A stretch of DNA of 64,000 nt from Burkholderia sp. 9120 (GTDB lineage Bacteria; Pseudomonadota; Gammaproteobacteria; Burkholderiales; Burkholderiaceae). The stretch's first letter is position 1. Every line of letters starts with the position of its first letter. A program made the translations under genes and the position numbers. Below are positions 8,755-17,456 of the stretch, piece after piece. The notes beneath the pieces were generated by a model. That model saw only the letters and a list, made by a program, of their open reading frames with translations. It did no database searches and was not told where the DNA came from. The stretch spans positions 3,100,001 to 3,164,000 of the forward strand of contig NZ_JQNA01000002.1 in the NCBI RefSeq assembly GCF_000745015.1, in the 5' to 3' direction.

Positions 8755-9969
8755 TTAGGCAATCCGCGCGGCGTGCGGCCGGCCGATCGCGAGGTAGTGC
8801 GCCAGCGCAATCAGCGGGAAGGCGGTGGCGACCGTCGCGACCAGGGTCCAGCCGCCATGCTCATACAGCGGGCTGGCCAGCGCCGAACCTAACGCGCCGC
8901 CCACGAAGATGCTGGTCATGTACAGCGCGTTCAGCCGGTTGCGGCTCGCCGCGTGCAGCGCATAGATCTCGCGTTGGCCGAGCACCATGTTCATCTGCAC
9001 GGCGAAGTCGAGCACGATGCCGGTCGCGACCAGGCCGAACACGCCCCACGCCGGATGAATCAACGCCGGCGTATAAGCGAGCGCGCCCACCACCAACGCG
9101 ATCAGCGTGGCGCGCATCGTATGGCCGCCGTCGGCGAGACGTCCCGCCACCGGCGCCGAGGTCGCGCCGATCGCGCCGACCAGCGCGAAGATCGCGATCG
9201 CGGTCTGCGAGAGCCCGAACTGCCGCGTCAACTCGATCGGAATCGCGGTCCAGAAGAGGCTGAACGAAGCGAACATCAGCGCCTGATACAACGAGCGATG
9301 ACGCAGCACCGGCATCGTGCGGACCAGATGACCGAGCGAGCCGATCAGCTCGAAGTAAGTCGCCTTGTGATCCGGCTGGCGGCGCGGAATGGTCAGCGCG
9401 AGCACGCTCGTGACGATCGCCATCAACACGGCGGCGCCGCCGAACACCACGCGCCAGCCGAAGTGGCCCGCCACCACGCTGGAGATCGGCCGCGACAGCA
9501 GAATGCCGAGCAGCAGGCCGCTCATGATCGTGCCGACCACCTTGCCGCGCGATTCGTCTGGCGCGAGGTGCGCGGCGAGCGGAATCAGGATCTGCACGGC
9601 GACCGAGCTGAAGCCGATCAGCAGCGAAATCGCGAGAAACCCGCCCGCGTGATGCATGAAGGTCGCGGCGGCGAGGCTCGCAATCGAAACGAGCGCGGTG
9701 GCGATCATCAGCTTGCGGTTCTCCAGCAGGTCGCCCAACGGCACGAGAAAGAACAGGCCGAGCGCATAGCCGATCTGCGTCAGCGAAACGATCAGGCTGG
9801 CGGTGCCGGTGGACATGTGAATGTCCGGCGCGATCAGTTCGGTGATCGGCTGCGCGTAGTACAGATTCGCGACGATCGCGCCGCAGCAGAACGCGAACAG
9901 CGCGATCAGTCCGCGGGTCAGTTTGACGTGGCCGGTACCGGCTGCCGTCGTGGATGCCTGGGTCGACAT
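8755..9969 (-). CDS. MFS transporter, DHA1-like, 12 helices
   Basis: A 404-aa inner-membrane major facilitator protein with about 12 hydrophobic segments. Features include NLYYAQP in the first helix and a GDLLENRK loop between helices 2 and 3, as in the YnfM/arabinose-efflux-like group. AAGGAG sits upstream of ATG 9969. It is the last gene of a three-gene operon with an FAD monooxygenase and a DsbA-like protein, 30 bp downstream of the former. It may import the substrate or export a product of the monooxygenase. Substrate unknown. Confidence 0.82.
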   Translation of the reverse strand: MSTQASTTAAGTGHVKLTRGLIALFAFCCGAIVANLYYAQPITELIAPDIHMSTGTASLIVSLTQIGYALGLFFLVPLGDLLENRKLMIATALVSIASLAAATFMHHAGGFLAISLLIGFSSVAVQILIPLAAHLAPDESRGKVVGTIMSGLLLGILLSRPISSVVAGHFGWRVVFGGAAVLMAIVTSVLALTIPRRQPDHKATYFELIGSLGHLVRTMPVLRHRSLYQALMFASFSLFWTAIPIELTRQFGLSQTAIAIFALVGAIGATSAPVAGRLADGGHTMRATLIALVVGALAYTPALIHPAWGVFGLVATGIVLDFAVQMNMVLGQREIYALHAASRNRLNALYMTSIFVGGALGSALASPLYEHGGWTLVATVATAFPLIALAHYLAIGRPHAARIA

Positions 9970-9999
9970 TGCAACTCCTTAAAAAGAAAAAACGTGAGC

Positions 10000-11148
10000 T
10001 CAGCGAGCGATGTTCATCACCCGGTCGCCGAGCGAAATACCGAGATCGGTCATCAGGCGGCCGCGTTGCAACTGCTGGTCTTCCCAGCGCTTGAGCGCGG
10101 CGTCGATCGTTACGCCGCTCTGCCATGTCGACGACAACGCCCGCGCCAGTGCATGCGCATTCGCGGCGGCCTTCGCGGTGCTGCCCGCCGTATGCGGACG
10201 CGGCACCGAGGCGGCGTCGCCGAGCAGCACCGCGCGGCCAAACACCATGCGCGGCGAGCGCAGATCGACGATCGGCTGCATGAACGGATCGTCCGTGCTG
10301 TCGATCAGCGCGCGAAACGTCGGCGCCAGCAAGGCCGCGGCGTCGTCGCGTAACACGGCGACGTCGGCGCGCTTGGTCGAGCCCGGTGGCAGCGAAAACG
10401 CCCGCGGATGGCCGTGCCGGTCGACCAGCAAACGATCGAGCTGCGCGCGGCTGTACTTGCGATACCACACCCAGTTCCAGCGACGTTCGCCGACCGCGGT
10501 CGAATCGTGCTCGCCCGGAATCAGATAGGCGAGCGCCGAGTGTGCTTCGCCCTGCTGGAACGTGAAGCGCTCGCGCAGCATGTTCGCGGCCTGCAACGGC
10601 AGGTTCGGTTCCTCGACGAGCCCGCGCCATGCGACATAGCCCGCATAGGCCGGCACGATCTCGGGCAACAGCCGCCGCCTGAGCGTCGAACGGATACCGT
10701 CGGCGCCGATCAGCAGATCGGCCTGTTCGCTGCGACCGCTTTCGAACTGCGCGACGATCTGCTCGCCGTTCATGCTGAAATCGGTGAAGGTTTCGCCCGC
10801 GTGCTGCGATTCGGCGGGCAAGGCCTCTTTCATGGCGCGATACAACAGGCTCCACGACGTTTGCATTTGCGGCATATACAACTGCTCGACGCGGCGGTCG
10901 TCGCGATCCAGATAAATGCGCTCGCCCGACGCCACGCCCGGCGGGTCCGGCAGCGCGACGCCGGCAAACTGCAGCGCGTCCAGCACGTCCGGCTGAAGCA
11001 CGATGCCGCCGCCGCGACTGTCGAGCTGGTGGGTCGAGGTTTCGAACACGTCGACCCGCCAGCCCGCCGCGCGCAGCGTGGTGGCCGTGAACAGGCCGCC
11101 CAGCGAGCCGCCGATCACGACGGCACGCGGTTGCTCGAGGGCTTTCAT
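10000..11148 (-). CDS. FAD-dependent aromatic monooxygenase, DHPH-like
   Basis: A 382-aa class A flavoprotein hydroxylase. An N-terminal GGSLGG dinucleotide-binding loop, a DLLIGADGIRS (DG) motif in the middle and LLGDAASVPRPHTA (GD motif) near 290-305 show FAD and NADPH binding. The RPHTA...AKAAANAHALARAL stretch and the AYAGYVAWRG segment resemble 2,6-dihydroxypyridine 3-monooxygenase and relatives, so the substrate is probably a small phenol or hydroxy-N-heteroaromatic; this is inference. Its ATG overlaps the preceding DsbA-like gene as ATGA. A second enzyme of the same family is encoded at 28911-30047. Confidence 0.85.
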   Translation of the reverse strand: MKALEQPRAVVIGGSLGGLFTATTLRAAGWRVDVFETSTHQLDSRGGGIVLQPDVLDALQFAGVALPDPPGVASGERIYLDRDDRRVEQLYMPQMQTSWSLLYRAMKEALPAESQHAGETFTDFSMNGEQIVAQFESGRSEQADLLIGADGIRSTLRRRLLPEIVPAYAGYVAWRGLVEEPNLPLQAANMLRERFTFQQGEAHSALAYLIPGEHDSTAVGERRWNWVWYRKYSRAQLDRLLVDRHGHPRAFSLPPGSTKRADVAVLRDDAAALLAPTFRALIDSTDDPFMQPIVDLRSPRMVFGRAVLLGDAASVPRPHTAGSTAKAAANAHALARALSSTWQSGVTIDAALKRWEDQQLQRGRLMTDLGISLGDRVMNIAR

Positions 11149-11798
11149 GCTGCGTCCCTCCGCGCTGCCGCACGCAGGGCCTGCGTGAACACCACGGGCG
11201 GCTGCGCGCCGCTGATCGCGTGGTCGTCGATCACGATCGTGGGCACCGCCTGCACGCCGCGCCGGTCGGCCCGTTCACGCGCCGCATCGACCTCCAGATC
11301 GCCCGCGGTGCTCGCCAGGTAAGCGCGCACTTCGTCCGCGTCGAACGTGTGTTCGGCGGCGATCGCGACCAGCGTGTCGAGCGAGCCGATGTCGCGGCCT
11401 TCGGCGAAGTACGCGGCATAGATGGCCTGATACAGCGCGGCCGTGGTGCGCGGTTCATTGCGGCACTGCGCGAACTGCATCAGCCGGTGCGCGAGACGCG
11501 TGTTCGGCGTGCGCAGCACGCGCTCGTAGTCGAATGCCGCGCCGGCGCTCAGGCCGGCGGCTGTCACCTGCGCGTCCATGGCTTGCGAGCGTGCCCAACT
11601 GCCGAACTTGAGGGTTCGATAGGCGCGCCGCTCCATGCCTTCCACGGGCATCGACGGGTTCAGCTCGAACGGCACGTAGCGAATCGACACGGCCTCGCCG
11701 ACACCGGCGTCCGCCAGCGCCGCGGACAGATTCCGTTGGCCGATCCAGCACCACGGGCAAATAAAGTCGTAATGAACTTCCACCTGAATGGCTTGCAT
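11145..11798 (-). CDS. DsbA-family oxidoreductase, FrnE/HCCA isomerase-like
   Basis: A 217-aa thioredoxin-fold protein with an N-terminal CPWC motif (Cys14-Cys17) and no signal peptide, as in the cytoplasmic FrnE/2-hydroxychromene-2-carboxylate isomerase group. ATG 11798 was chosen because GAGGGG lies upstream and the alternative start at 11933 would run into the divergent promoter. It is first in the operon with the monooxygenase and MFS transporter, and its stop overlaps the next start. It could act as a disulfide oxidoreductase or as a glutathione-dependent isomerase in aromatic catabolism; the retained CPWC favours redox activity. Confidence 0.85.
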   Translation of the reverse strand: MQAIQVEVHYDFICPWCWIGQRNLSAALADAGVGEAVSIRYVPFELNPSMPVEGMERRAYRTLKFGSWARSQAMDAQVTAAGLSAGAAFDYERVLRTPNTRLAHRLMQFAQCRNEPRTTAALYQAIYAAYFAEGRDIGSLDTLVAIAAEHTFDADEVRAYLASTAGDLEVDAARERADRRGVQAVPTIVIDDHAISGAQPPVVFTQALRAAARRDAA

Positions 11799-11877
11799 GT
11801 TGCACCCCTCACTAGGTAACGGATGCAGCTTATATGTTGCGTTTATGGTGCGGAATGGGGATAAAATGCAAACCCGT

Positions 11878-11894
11878 GTTGCGTTTTTTGCAAC
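11878..11894. promoter_or_regulatory. Inverted repeat in the LysR/DsbA-like divergent promoter
   Basis: GTTGC at 11878-11882 and GCAAC at 11890-11894 flank a 7-bp T-rich spacer. Another GTTGCGTTT occurs at 11836-11844. LysR proteins usually bind imperfect dyads in the divergent promoter they autoregulate, so these are candidate sites. The arms are short, so chance cannot be excluded. Confidence 0.35.
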
Positions 11895-11938
11895 CAAACA
11901 GCGATCTATCGACACCCAAACCGACACAGACACCGACC

Positions 11939-12859
11939 ATGGACAAATTCCTTGCCGTGAAAACGCTGCTGGAAGTCGCCGATGCCGGCGGCTTTTCGAA
12001 GGCCGCGCGGCGTCTTGGCGTGGCGACTTCGTCGGTCACGCGCCTGATGGACTCGCTGGAAGCCTCGCTCGGCTCCGCGCTGCTGACCCGCACGCCTCGC
12101 AAGGTCAGTCTCACGGACGCCGGCATCGCCTACGTCGAGCAGGTCGGCAAGGTGCTCGACGATCTCGCCGAGGCGGACGAGAGCGTGTTCGACAGCGGCG
12201 CGTCGCCGGTCGGCTCGCTGCGCATCTCGGTGCCGTCCACCTTTAGCCGCTTAAGACTCGCGCCGCACCTCGCGGCGTTTCTCGCCGACCATCCGCGCGT
12301 CTTTCTCGATGTCGTGGTGGCCGACAACTTTCTCGATCTCGCGCTCGAACGGATCGACGTGGCAATCCGGATCGGCCGGCTGGATCGCGACCCCAACCTG
12401 ATCGCCAGAAAGCTGGCCGACAATCCGCGCTACGTCGTCGCGAGCCATGGCTACCTCGAACAGCACGGCACGCCGCGCACGCCGCAGGAACTGGCCGACC
12501 ACGAATGTCTGCGGGTCGCGTACGGCGGCGGCTATCGCACGCGACAGATGTGGACCTTCCACCGCGACGGCGAAGAAGAACGCGTCGAGGTGCGTGGGCG
12601 TCTGCTGTCGAACGGTCTCGACATCCTGCTCGAAGCGGTGATGGCGGGCCGTGGCATTGCGTTGCTGCCCGAGTGGCACGTCAGCGCCGAGATTCGCGCC
12701 GGTCGTCTGATGCGACTGTTCGAAGATTTCGACGCCAGTCCGCATCAGGGCGATGCGGTGGTCTATGCCGCGTATCTGCCGAATCGCCGTCACTCCAGCA
12801 AAGTGCGCACGCTCGTGCAGTTTCTCGAAGCACGGCTGCAAGGCGCGCTCGAAGGTTGA
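11939..12859 (+). CDS. LysR-family transcriptional regulator
   Basis: A 306-aa LysR regulator: winged helix-turn-helix at residues 1-60 (FLAVKTLLEVADAGGFSKAARRLGVATSSVTR) followed by a substrate-binding effector domain. It belongs to the DsdC/AaeR-like subgroup that begins with MDKF. The ATG at 11939 was preferred to upstream starts that lack conservation. It is divergent from the DsbA-like/monooxygenase/MFS operon with a 140-bp shared promoter, so it probably controls that operon in response to an aromatic ligand. Confidence 0.88.
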   Translation: MDKFLAVKTLLEVADAGGFSKAARRLGVATSSVTRLMDSLEASLGSALLTRTPRKVSLTDAGIAYVEQVGKVLDDLAEADESVFDSGASPVGSLRISVPSTFSRLRLAPHLAAFLADHPRVFLDVVVADNFLDLALERIDVAIRIGRLDRDPNLIARKLADNPRYVVASHGYLEQHGTPRTPQELADHECLRVAYGGGYRTRQMWTFHRDGEEERVEVRGRLLSNGLDILLEAVMAGRGIALLPEWHVSAEIRAGRLMRLFEDFDASPHQGDAVVYAAYLPNRRHSSKVRTLVQFLEARLQGALEG

Positions 12860-13106
12860 ACAGCGGCGACTGAAGTGTAGAAAGAGCGCCGGCTTAATGT
12901 CCTGCAAAAAAGTGAATAGTTCTGAGCGCGGCACGCGCAACGCATTGCCGGTGGGTTCTGAAGCTTGATATTTTTTAAGAATGATTAAGGGGTTCAACAA
13001 GGACGTTGACAAACGCCGTGGCTAGACTGGCTTCAGTTTTTCACGCACTTCAGGCAAGTGCGGCATGTCTCCCATGTCAACTCACCCTTTTAGGACTTAC
13101 ATAGTC

Positions 13107-13799
13107 ATGGCTAATCCGAAACTCGAAGTGCTGACCCCGGCAAACTCCCAGCTCATTTTCATCGACCAGCAGCCGCAAATGGCTTTCGGCGTTCAGTCGA
13201 TGGATCGTCAGGCGCTTAAGAACAATGTCGTCGGCCTCGCAAAGGCGGCGAAGGTGTTCAACATTCCCACCACGATTACCTCGGTGGAATCGGAAAGCTT
13301 CTCGGGCTACACGTACCCGGAATTGCTGGACGTGTTCCCGGATCACAAGGTGCTCGAACGCACGTCGATGAATTCGTGGGACGACCAGAAGGTGCGTGAC
13401 GCACTGGCCGCGAACGGTCGCAAGAAAGTGGTGGTGGCCGGCCTGTGGACCGAGGTGTGCAACAACACGTTCTCGCTGTGCGCCATGGACGAAGGCGACT
13501 ACGAAATCTACATGGTTGCCGACGCGTCGGGCGGCACGTCGAAAGAAGCCCACGACTACGCGATGCAACGCATGATCCAGGCCGGCGTCGTGCCGGTGAC
13601 GTGGCAACAGGTGCTGCTCGAATGGCAACGCGACTGGGCGCACAAGGAAACGTACGACGCGGTCATGAAGCTCGTCAAGGAGCATTCGGGTGCGTACGGC
13701 ATGGGCGTCGACTACGCGTACACGATGGTTCACAAGGCAGCTCAGCGCACGGCGCAGCAGCACGAAATCCTCGCCCCAGTGCCGGCGAAGACGAAGTAA
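13107..13799 (+). CDS. Isochorismatase-family cysteine hydrolase, YcaC-like
   Basis: A 230-aa cysteine hydrolase. The likely catalytic set is Asp20 (IFIDQQ), Arg85 (ERTSMNSW) and Cys118 (GLWTEVC), as in the YcaC group of isochorismatase-like proteins, whose substrate is unsettled. It is about 20 residues longer than YcaC, with a basic C-terminal tail. Starts at 13065, 13077 and 13107 are possible; 13107 gives MANPKL and fits the family. It is the first gene of the ten-gene plus-strand run to 24495. A perfect 8-bp hairpin follows before the next gene. A TTGACA at 13006-13011 could be a -35 element but I found no matching -10. Confidence 0.85.
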   Translation: MANPKLEVLTPANSQLIFIDQQPQMAFGVQSMDRQALKNNVVGLAKAAKVFNIPTTITSVESESFSGYTYPELLDVFPDHKVLERTSMNSWDDQKVRDALAANGRKKVVVAGLWTEVCNNTFSLCAMDEGDYEIYMVADASGGTSKEAHDYAMQRMIQAGVVPVTWQQVLLEWQRDWAHKETYDAVMKLVKEHSGAYGMGVDYAYTMVHKAAQRTAQQHEILAPVPAKTK

Positions 13800-13821
13800 G
13801 CACGCCCGCTTGCCCTGAATA

Positions 13822-13844
13822 GCTCCGCGCATTCAACGCGGAGC
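13822..13844 (+). other. Intercistronic hairpin
   Basis: GCTCCGCG (13822-13829) and CGCGGAGC (13837-13844) form a perfect 8-bp stem with a 7-nt loop between the YcaC-like and amidohydrolase genes. No T-tract follows, so it is more likely an mRNA-stabilising or attenuating element than a full terminator. Confidence 0.45.
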
Positions 13845-13863
13845 GCTCCCCATGAGGATCGCC

Positions 13864-15732
13864 ATGACTTCCAGTACTTCCGCGCCGACGCCGGCCGACG
13901 TCGTTTTCTTCAACGGCAAGATCGCCACGCAGGACGACAAGCGCTCGTTCGCCGATTCGATCGCCGTCGCCGATGGCCGCGTGGTCGCCGCAGGTTCCCG
14001 CGACGCCGTGATGCGGCATGTCAACGACAAGACGCGGCATGTCGACCTCCAGGGGCGCACCGTCATTCCCGGTTTGAACGACTCGCATCTGCACATTATT
14101 CGCGGCGGCCTGAACTTCAACCTTGAACTGCGCTGGGACGGCGTGCCGTCGCTCGCGGACGCGCTCGACATGCTGCGCAAGCAGGTGGCCCGCACGCCGG
14201 CGCCGCAATGGGTGCGAGTGGTGGGTGGCTGGAACGAATTCCAGTTCGCTGAACGGCGCGGCCCGACGCTCGAAGAAATCAATGCCATCGCGCCGGACAC
14301 GCCGGTGTTCATCCTGCATCTGTACGACAGCGCGTTGCTGAACGCTGCCGCGCTGCGCGCGGTCGGCTACACGAAAGACACGCCGAATCCGCCGGGCGGC
14401 GAGATCCAGCGCGACAAGCGCGGCAATCCGACCGGCATGCTGATCGCACGGCCGAACGCCGGGCTCCTGTACGCGACGCTCGCGAAGGGTCCGAAGCTGC
14501 CGCCGGAAGATCAGCGCAATTCCACGCGCCATTTCATGCGCGAACTGAACCGTCTCGGCGTGACCAGCGCGATCGACGCGGGCGGCGGCTTCCAGGCCTA
14601 CCCGGACGATTACGCCGTGATCATGGACCTGGCGAAGCACAATGAACTGACTGTGCGGATCGCCTACAACCTGTTCACGCAGAACGCCAAAAAGGAAATC
14701 GAAGATTTCGCGAAGTGGGTGAAAGTGACCAAGCCCGGCGACGGCGACGACTTTCTGCGCGTGAACGGCGCCGGCGAAATGCTGGTGTTCTCGGCCGCGG
14801 ACTTCGAAGACTTTCTCGAACCGCGCCCCGATCTGCCGGACACGCTCGAAGTGGAACTCGAAGCCGTGGTGCGCCTGCTGGTGGCGAACCGCTGGCCGTT
14901 CCGCCTGCACGCCACGTATAACGAGTCGATCGAGCGTTTCCTGAACGTGTTCGAACGCGTCAACGCCGACATTCCGTTCAACGGACTGCGCTGGTTCTTC
15001 GACCATTGCGAAACGATCACGCAACAGAATATCGAGCGCGTCCGCGCGCTGGGCGGCGGCATTGCGATCCAGCACCGCATGGCGTTCCAGGGCGAGTACT
15101 TCATCCAGCAATACGGTGAAGAGGCCGTCAAGCGCACGCCGCCGATCCGCCACATGCTCGACGCCGGCCTGCCGGTTGGCGCGGGTACGGACGCGACGCG
15201 CGTCGCCAGTTTCAACCCGTTCGTCTCGCTGTACTGGATGGTGTCCGGCAAGACGGTAGGCGGCACGCAGATGTATTCGGCCGAGAACCGGCTCGACCGC
15301 ATGGAAGCCCTGCGCCGCTACACGGTGGGCAGCGCCTGGTTCTCGAACGAAGACGACAAGAAGGGCGCGTTGGTGCCGGGTCAGTTCGCCGACTTCGCGG
15401 TGCTGAGCGAAGACTACTTCAGCGTCGACGAGAGCCGCATCAAGTTCCTCGAATCGGTCATGACGGTGGTGGGCGGCAAGGTCGTCTACGCCGACGACGA
15501 ATTCGCGCCGCTCGCGCCGCCCGCGCTGCCGGTCAGCCCCTCGTGGTCGCCGGTCGCGGAGTTCGGTGGCTATAGCCGCTACAAACCCACGGCGGTGGCC
15601 TGCGTGGACGGCTGCGTGAATCTGTGCGGCGTGCATGCTCACGCACACGGCTGGGCGTGGCGCAAGAACGTGCCGGTCAGCGATTCGAACGGCTTCTGGG
15701 GCGCGCTGGGATGTAGCTGCTTCGCTTTCTGA
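13864..15732 (+). CDS. YtcJ-like amidohydrolase with Cys/His-rich tail
   Basis: A 622-aa metal-dependent hydrolase of the amidohydrolase superfamily (TIM barrel plus composite beta-sandwich), hydrolysing an unknown amide or C-N bond. VIPGLNDSHLHI carries the HxH metal ligands near residue 80; later metal-site His residues (FDHCE) and the catalytic Asp (AGTDATR) are present. ATG 13864 was chosen over 13852 because AGG is well placed before it. The last ~45 residues are unusual: CVDGC, LCGVHAHAHGW and a terminal GCSCF, resembling a metal-binding tail. It lies 64 bp after the YcaC-like gene; two hydrolases in series suggest stepwise degradation of a nitrogen compound (inference). Confidence 0.85.
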   Translation: MTSSTSAPTPADVVFFNGKIATQDDKRSFADSIAVADGRVVAAGSRDAVMRHVNDKTRHVDLQGRTVIPGLNDSHLHIIRGGLNFNLELRWDGVPSLADALDMLRKQVARTPAPQWVRVVGGWNEFQFAERRGPTLEEINAIAPDTPVFILHLYDSALLNAAALRAVGYTKDTPNPPGGEIQRDKRGNPTGMLIARPNAGLLYATLAKGPKLPPEDQRNSTRHFMRELNRLGVTSAIDAGGGFQAYPDDYAVIMDLAKHNELTVRIAYNLFTQNAKKEIEDFAKWVKVTKPGDGDDFLRVNGAGEMLVFSAADFEDFLEPRPDLPDTLEVELEAVVRLLVANRWPFRLHATYNESIERFLNVFERVNADIPFNGLRWFFDHCETITQQNIERVRALGGGIAIQHRMAFQGEYFIQQYGEEAVKRTPPIRHMLDAGLPVGAGTDATRVASFNPFVSLYWMVSGKTVGGTQMYSAENRLDRMEALRRYTVGSAWFSNEDDKKGALVPGQFADFAVLSEDYFSVDESRIKFLESVMTVVGGKVVYADDEFAPLAPPALPVSPSWSPVAEFGGYSRYKPTAVACVDGCVNLCGVHAHAHGWAWRKNVPVSDSNGFWGALGCSCFAF

Positions 15733-15771
15733 GCGTCACTGGTTCAACCCACCCCGCGAGCGAGGATCTGT

Positions 15772-17241
15772 ATGCCGACTCTGACTGACGGCGTGTTGTT
15801 CGGCCTCGGCATTCTGGTGCTCGATTTTCTCGCGTGGCGGTTCATGATCCGCACGAGCGATCAGGCGCGCCTGGCATTCCGGGCGCTCCTGTTCGCCCTG
15901 TCTACTTACGTGCTGTTCAGTTCGGGCATGAATCCGCTGCGTGCGGCGCCGTGGCCCGATCAACCGCTGCGTCATCTGCTCGCGCAAGTGCTGGAAGTGG
16001 TCTGGTGGCTGCAGGGCGCGCGGCTGCTGACCATCGTGCTGGATCGCACCGTGCTGCCCGAAACCTGGCACAAGGAGCGACTGTTTCAGGACGTGTTCGG
16101 CGCGCTGCTGTTTCTGGCCGCCGCAGTCGGCGCGATCGCGTTCGTGCTGCAACTGCCGGTGCGCGGGCTGCTTGCCACCTCCGGGGCGTTAGCCGTCGTG
16201 CTCGGGCTGGCGATTCAGAGCACGCTGAACGACGTTTTTTCCGGTGTCGTGCTGAACGCCACCGAGCCGTTTCGGATTGGCGACTGGGTCACGATCGGCG
16301 AGGTGGAAGGCAAGGTGATCGAGAGCAACTGGCGCGCCACCAGCCTGCTGAACGGGCAGGGCAATATCGTCGTGATTCCGAACAGCGTGGCGGCGCGCAC
16401 CAACATCGTCAACGCGAATCAGCCGTCGCATACGCATGGCATCAGCGTCGTGCTGCCGATCAAACCGTCGATCCGGCCGGCGCTCGTGCTGGCGGCGCTG
16501 TCGAACGCCGCGCAGAGCGCCGAGGGCGTGCTGGACGATCCCAAACCGGTTGTCAGCGTGCGGCGCGCAACCAACGACGCGATCGAGTACGAGATCGTCT
16601 GCTACGTCGCCGAACTCGACAGAAAAATCGAGGTGCGCAACGACCTGTTCGATCTCGCGCACCGGCATCTGGCGTCGCGCGGCGTGCTGTTGCAGCCGCT
16701 GTCGGTGCCCGAGCCGGCGCCTGCCGGCATGACCGAGAAGCAGCGCCTGCTGCGCAACGTGCTGATCTTCCGCACGCTCGAAGACAACGAACTGACCGAA
16801 CTCGCCGCGAAGCTCACCCGGCACGAGTTCGATGTCGGCGAAACCATTTACACGGCCGCGGACGAGAGCGGCCACGAACTGCACATTCTCGCGCAAGGGG
16901 TCGCCAAGGCGGTCGTCTCGAAAGACGGCGGCGAGGTCGAGTTGCGGCGCCTCGCGCCCGGCGATTCGATCGGCCAGTCGGGCATTCTGGCGGGCGTCAG
17001 GACGGCGGTGATCGTGCGCGCCACAACGCGCGCCACCGTGTTCCGGCTCGATAAGACCGCGTTGACGCCGGTGCTCGAGCGGCGCCCCGACGTGGCGAAG
17101 GAAATGTGCCGTCTGCTGTCCGAACACCACGCTACGGAAGAATTGCTGCTGGCGTCCCCGCACGACGTGGAGGACAACCCCGGCGGCCTGCTGCAATGGA
17201 TTCGCGACGGTGTACGTCGCTTCCACGAGCTGACGCTGTGA
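15772..17241 (+). CDS. MscS-type mechanosensitive channel with cyclic-nucleotide-binding domain
   Basis: A 489-aa inner-membrane protein. Residues 1-130 contain about four hydrophobic segments. The pore-lining helix and MscS beta domain follow (GALAVVLGLAIQSTLNDVFSG, then RIGDWVTIGEVEGKV) up to about 310. A cyclic-nucleotide-binding domain occupies about 335-465 (FDVGETIYTAAD, LRRLAPGDSIGQSGIL). This is the bCNG arrangement, where ligand binding rather than tension may gate the pore. It starts 39 bp after the amidohydrolase. A second cyclic-nucleotide-domain protein is encoded in the same run at 21775, hinting at shared second-messenger control. Confidence 0.9.
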   Translation: MPTLTDGVLFGLGILVLDFLAWRFMIRTSDQARLAFRALLFALSTYVLFSSGMNPLRAAPWPDQPLRHLLAQVLEVVWWLQGARLLTIVLDRTVLPETWHKERLFQDVFGALLFLAAAVGAIAFVLQLPVRGLLATSGALAVVLGLAIQSTLNDVFSGVVLNATEPFRIGDWVTIGEVEGKVIESNWRATSLLNGQGNIVVIPNSVAARTNIVNANQPSHTHGISVVLPIKPSIRPALVLAALSNAAQSAEGVLDDPKPVVSVRRATNDAIEYEIVCYVAELDRKIEVRNDLFDLAHRHLASRGVLLQPLSVPEPAPAGMTEKQRLLRNVLIFRTLEDNELTELAAKLTRHEFDVGETIYTAADESGHELHILAQGVAKAVVSKDGGEVELRRLAPGDSIGQSGILAGVRTAVIVRATTRATVFRLDKTALTPVLERRPDVAKEMCRLLSEHHATEELLLASPHDVEDNPGGLLQWIRDGVRRFHELTL

Positions 17242-17456
17242 CGGCCACGCCCGGCGTGCGCGGCTTCGATCGGTTCGGCATAACCGTCGCGTCGATTAAG
17301 TCTTTTTAAGAAAGCGCCAAAGTCTTTATGGGGTTAACTCGTTACGCTGCAATGGAGTGGACCTGACCTCGTTTCGTCCCGCCTGGCCTGGCGGCGAGGC
17401 CGCCCCGTCAGCGCCGGAGCGCGCCACGGCGGGGACGTCCCATACGGAGACTTGAG

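Noticed and set aside
8861..11173. 770-codon open frame on the minus strand across the monooxygenase and MFS genes
   Set aside because: Out of frame with both recognised proteins and Arg/Ser-rich without domains.
13006..13034. Sigma-70 promoter before the YcaC-like gene
   Set aside because: A perfect TTGACA is present, but no acceptable -10 hexamer lies 16-18 bp downstream.
13675..15648. 657-codon open frame antisense to the amidohydrolase
   Set aside because: Arg/His/Ala-rich translation with no recognisable motif; a shadow of a high-GC gene in the opposite frame.
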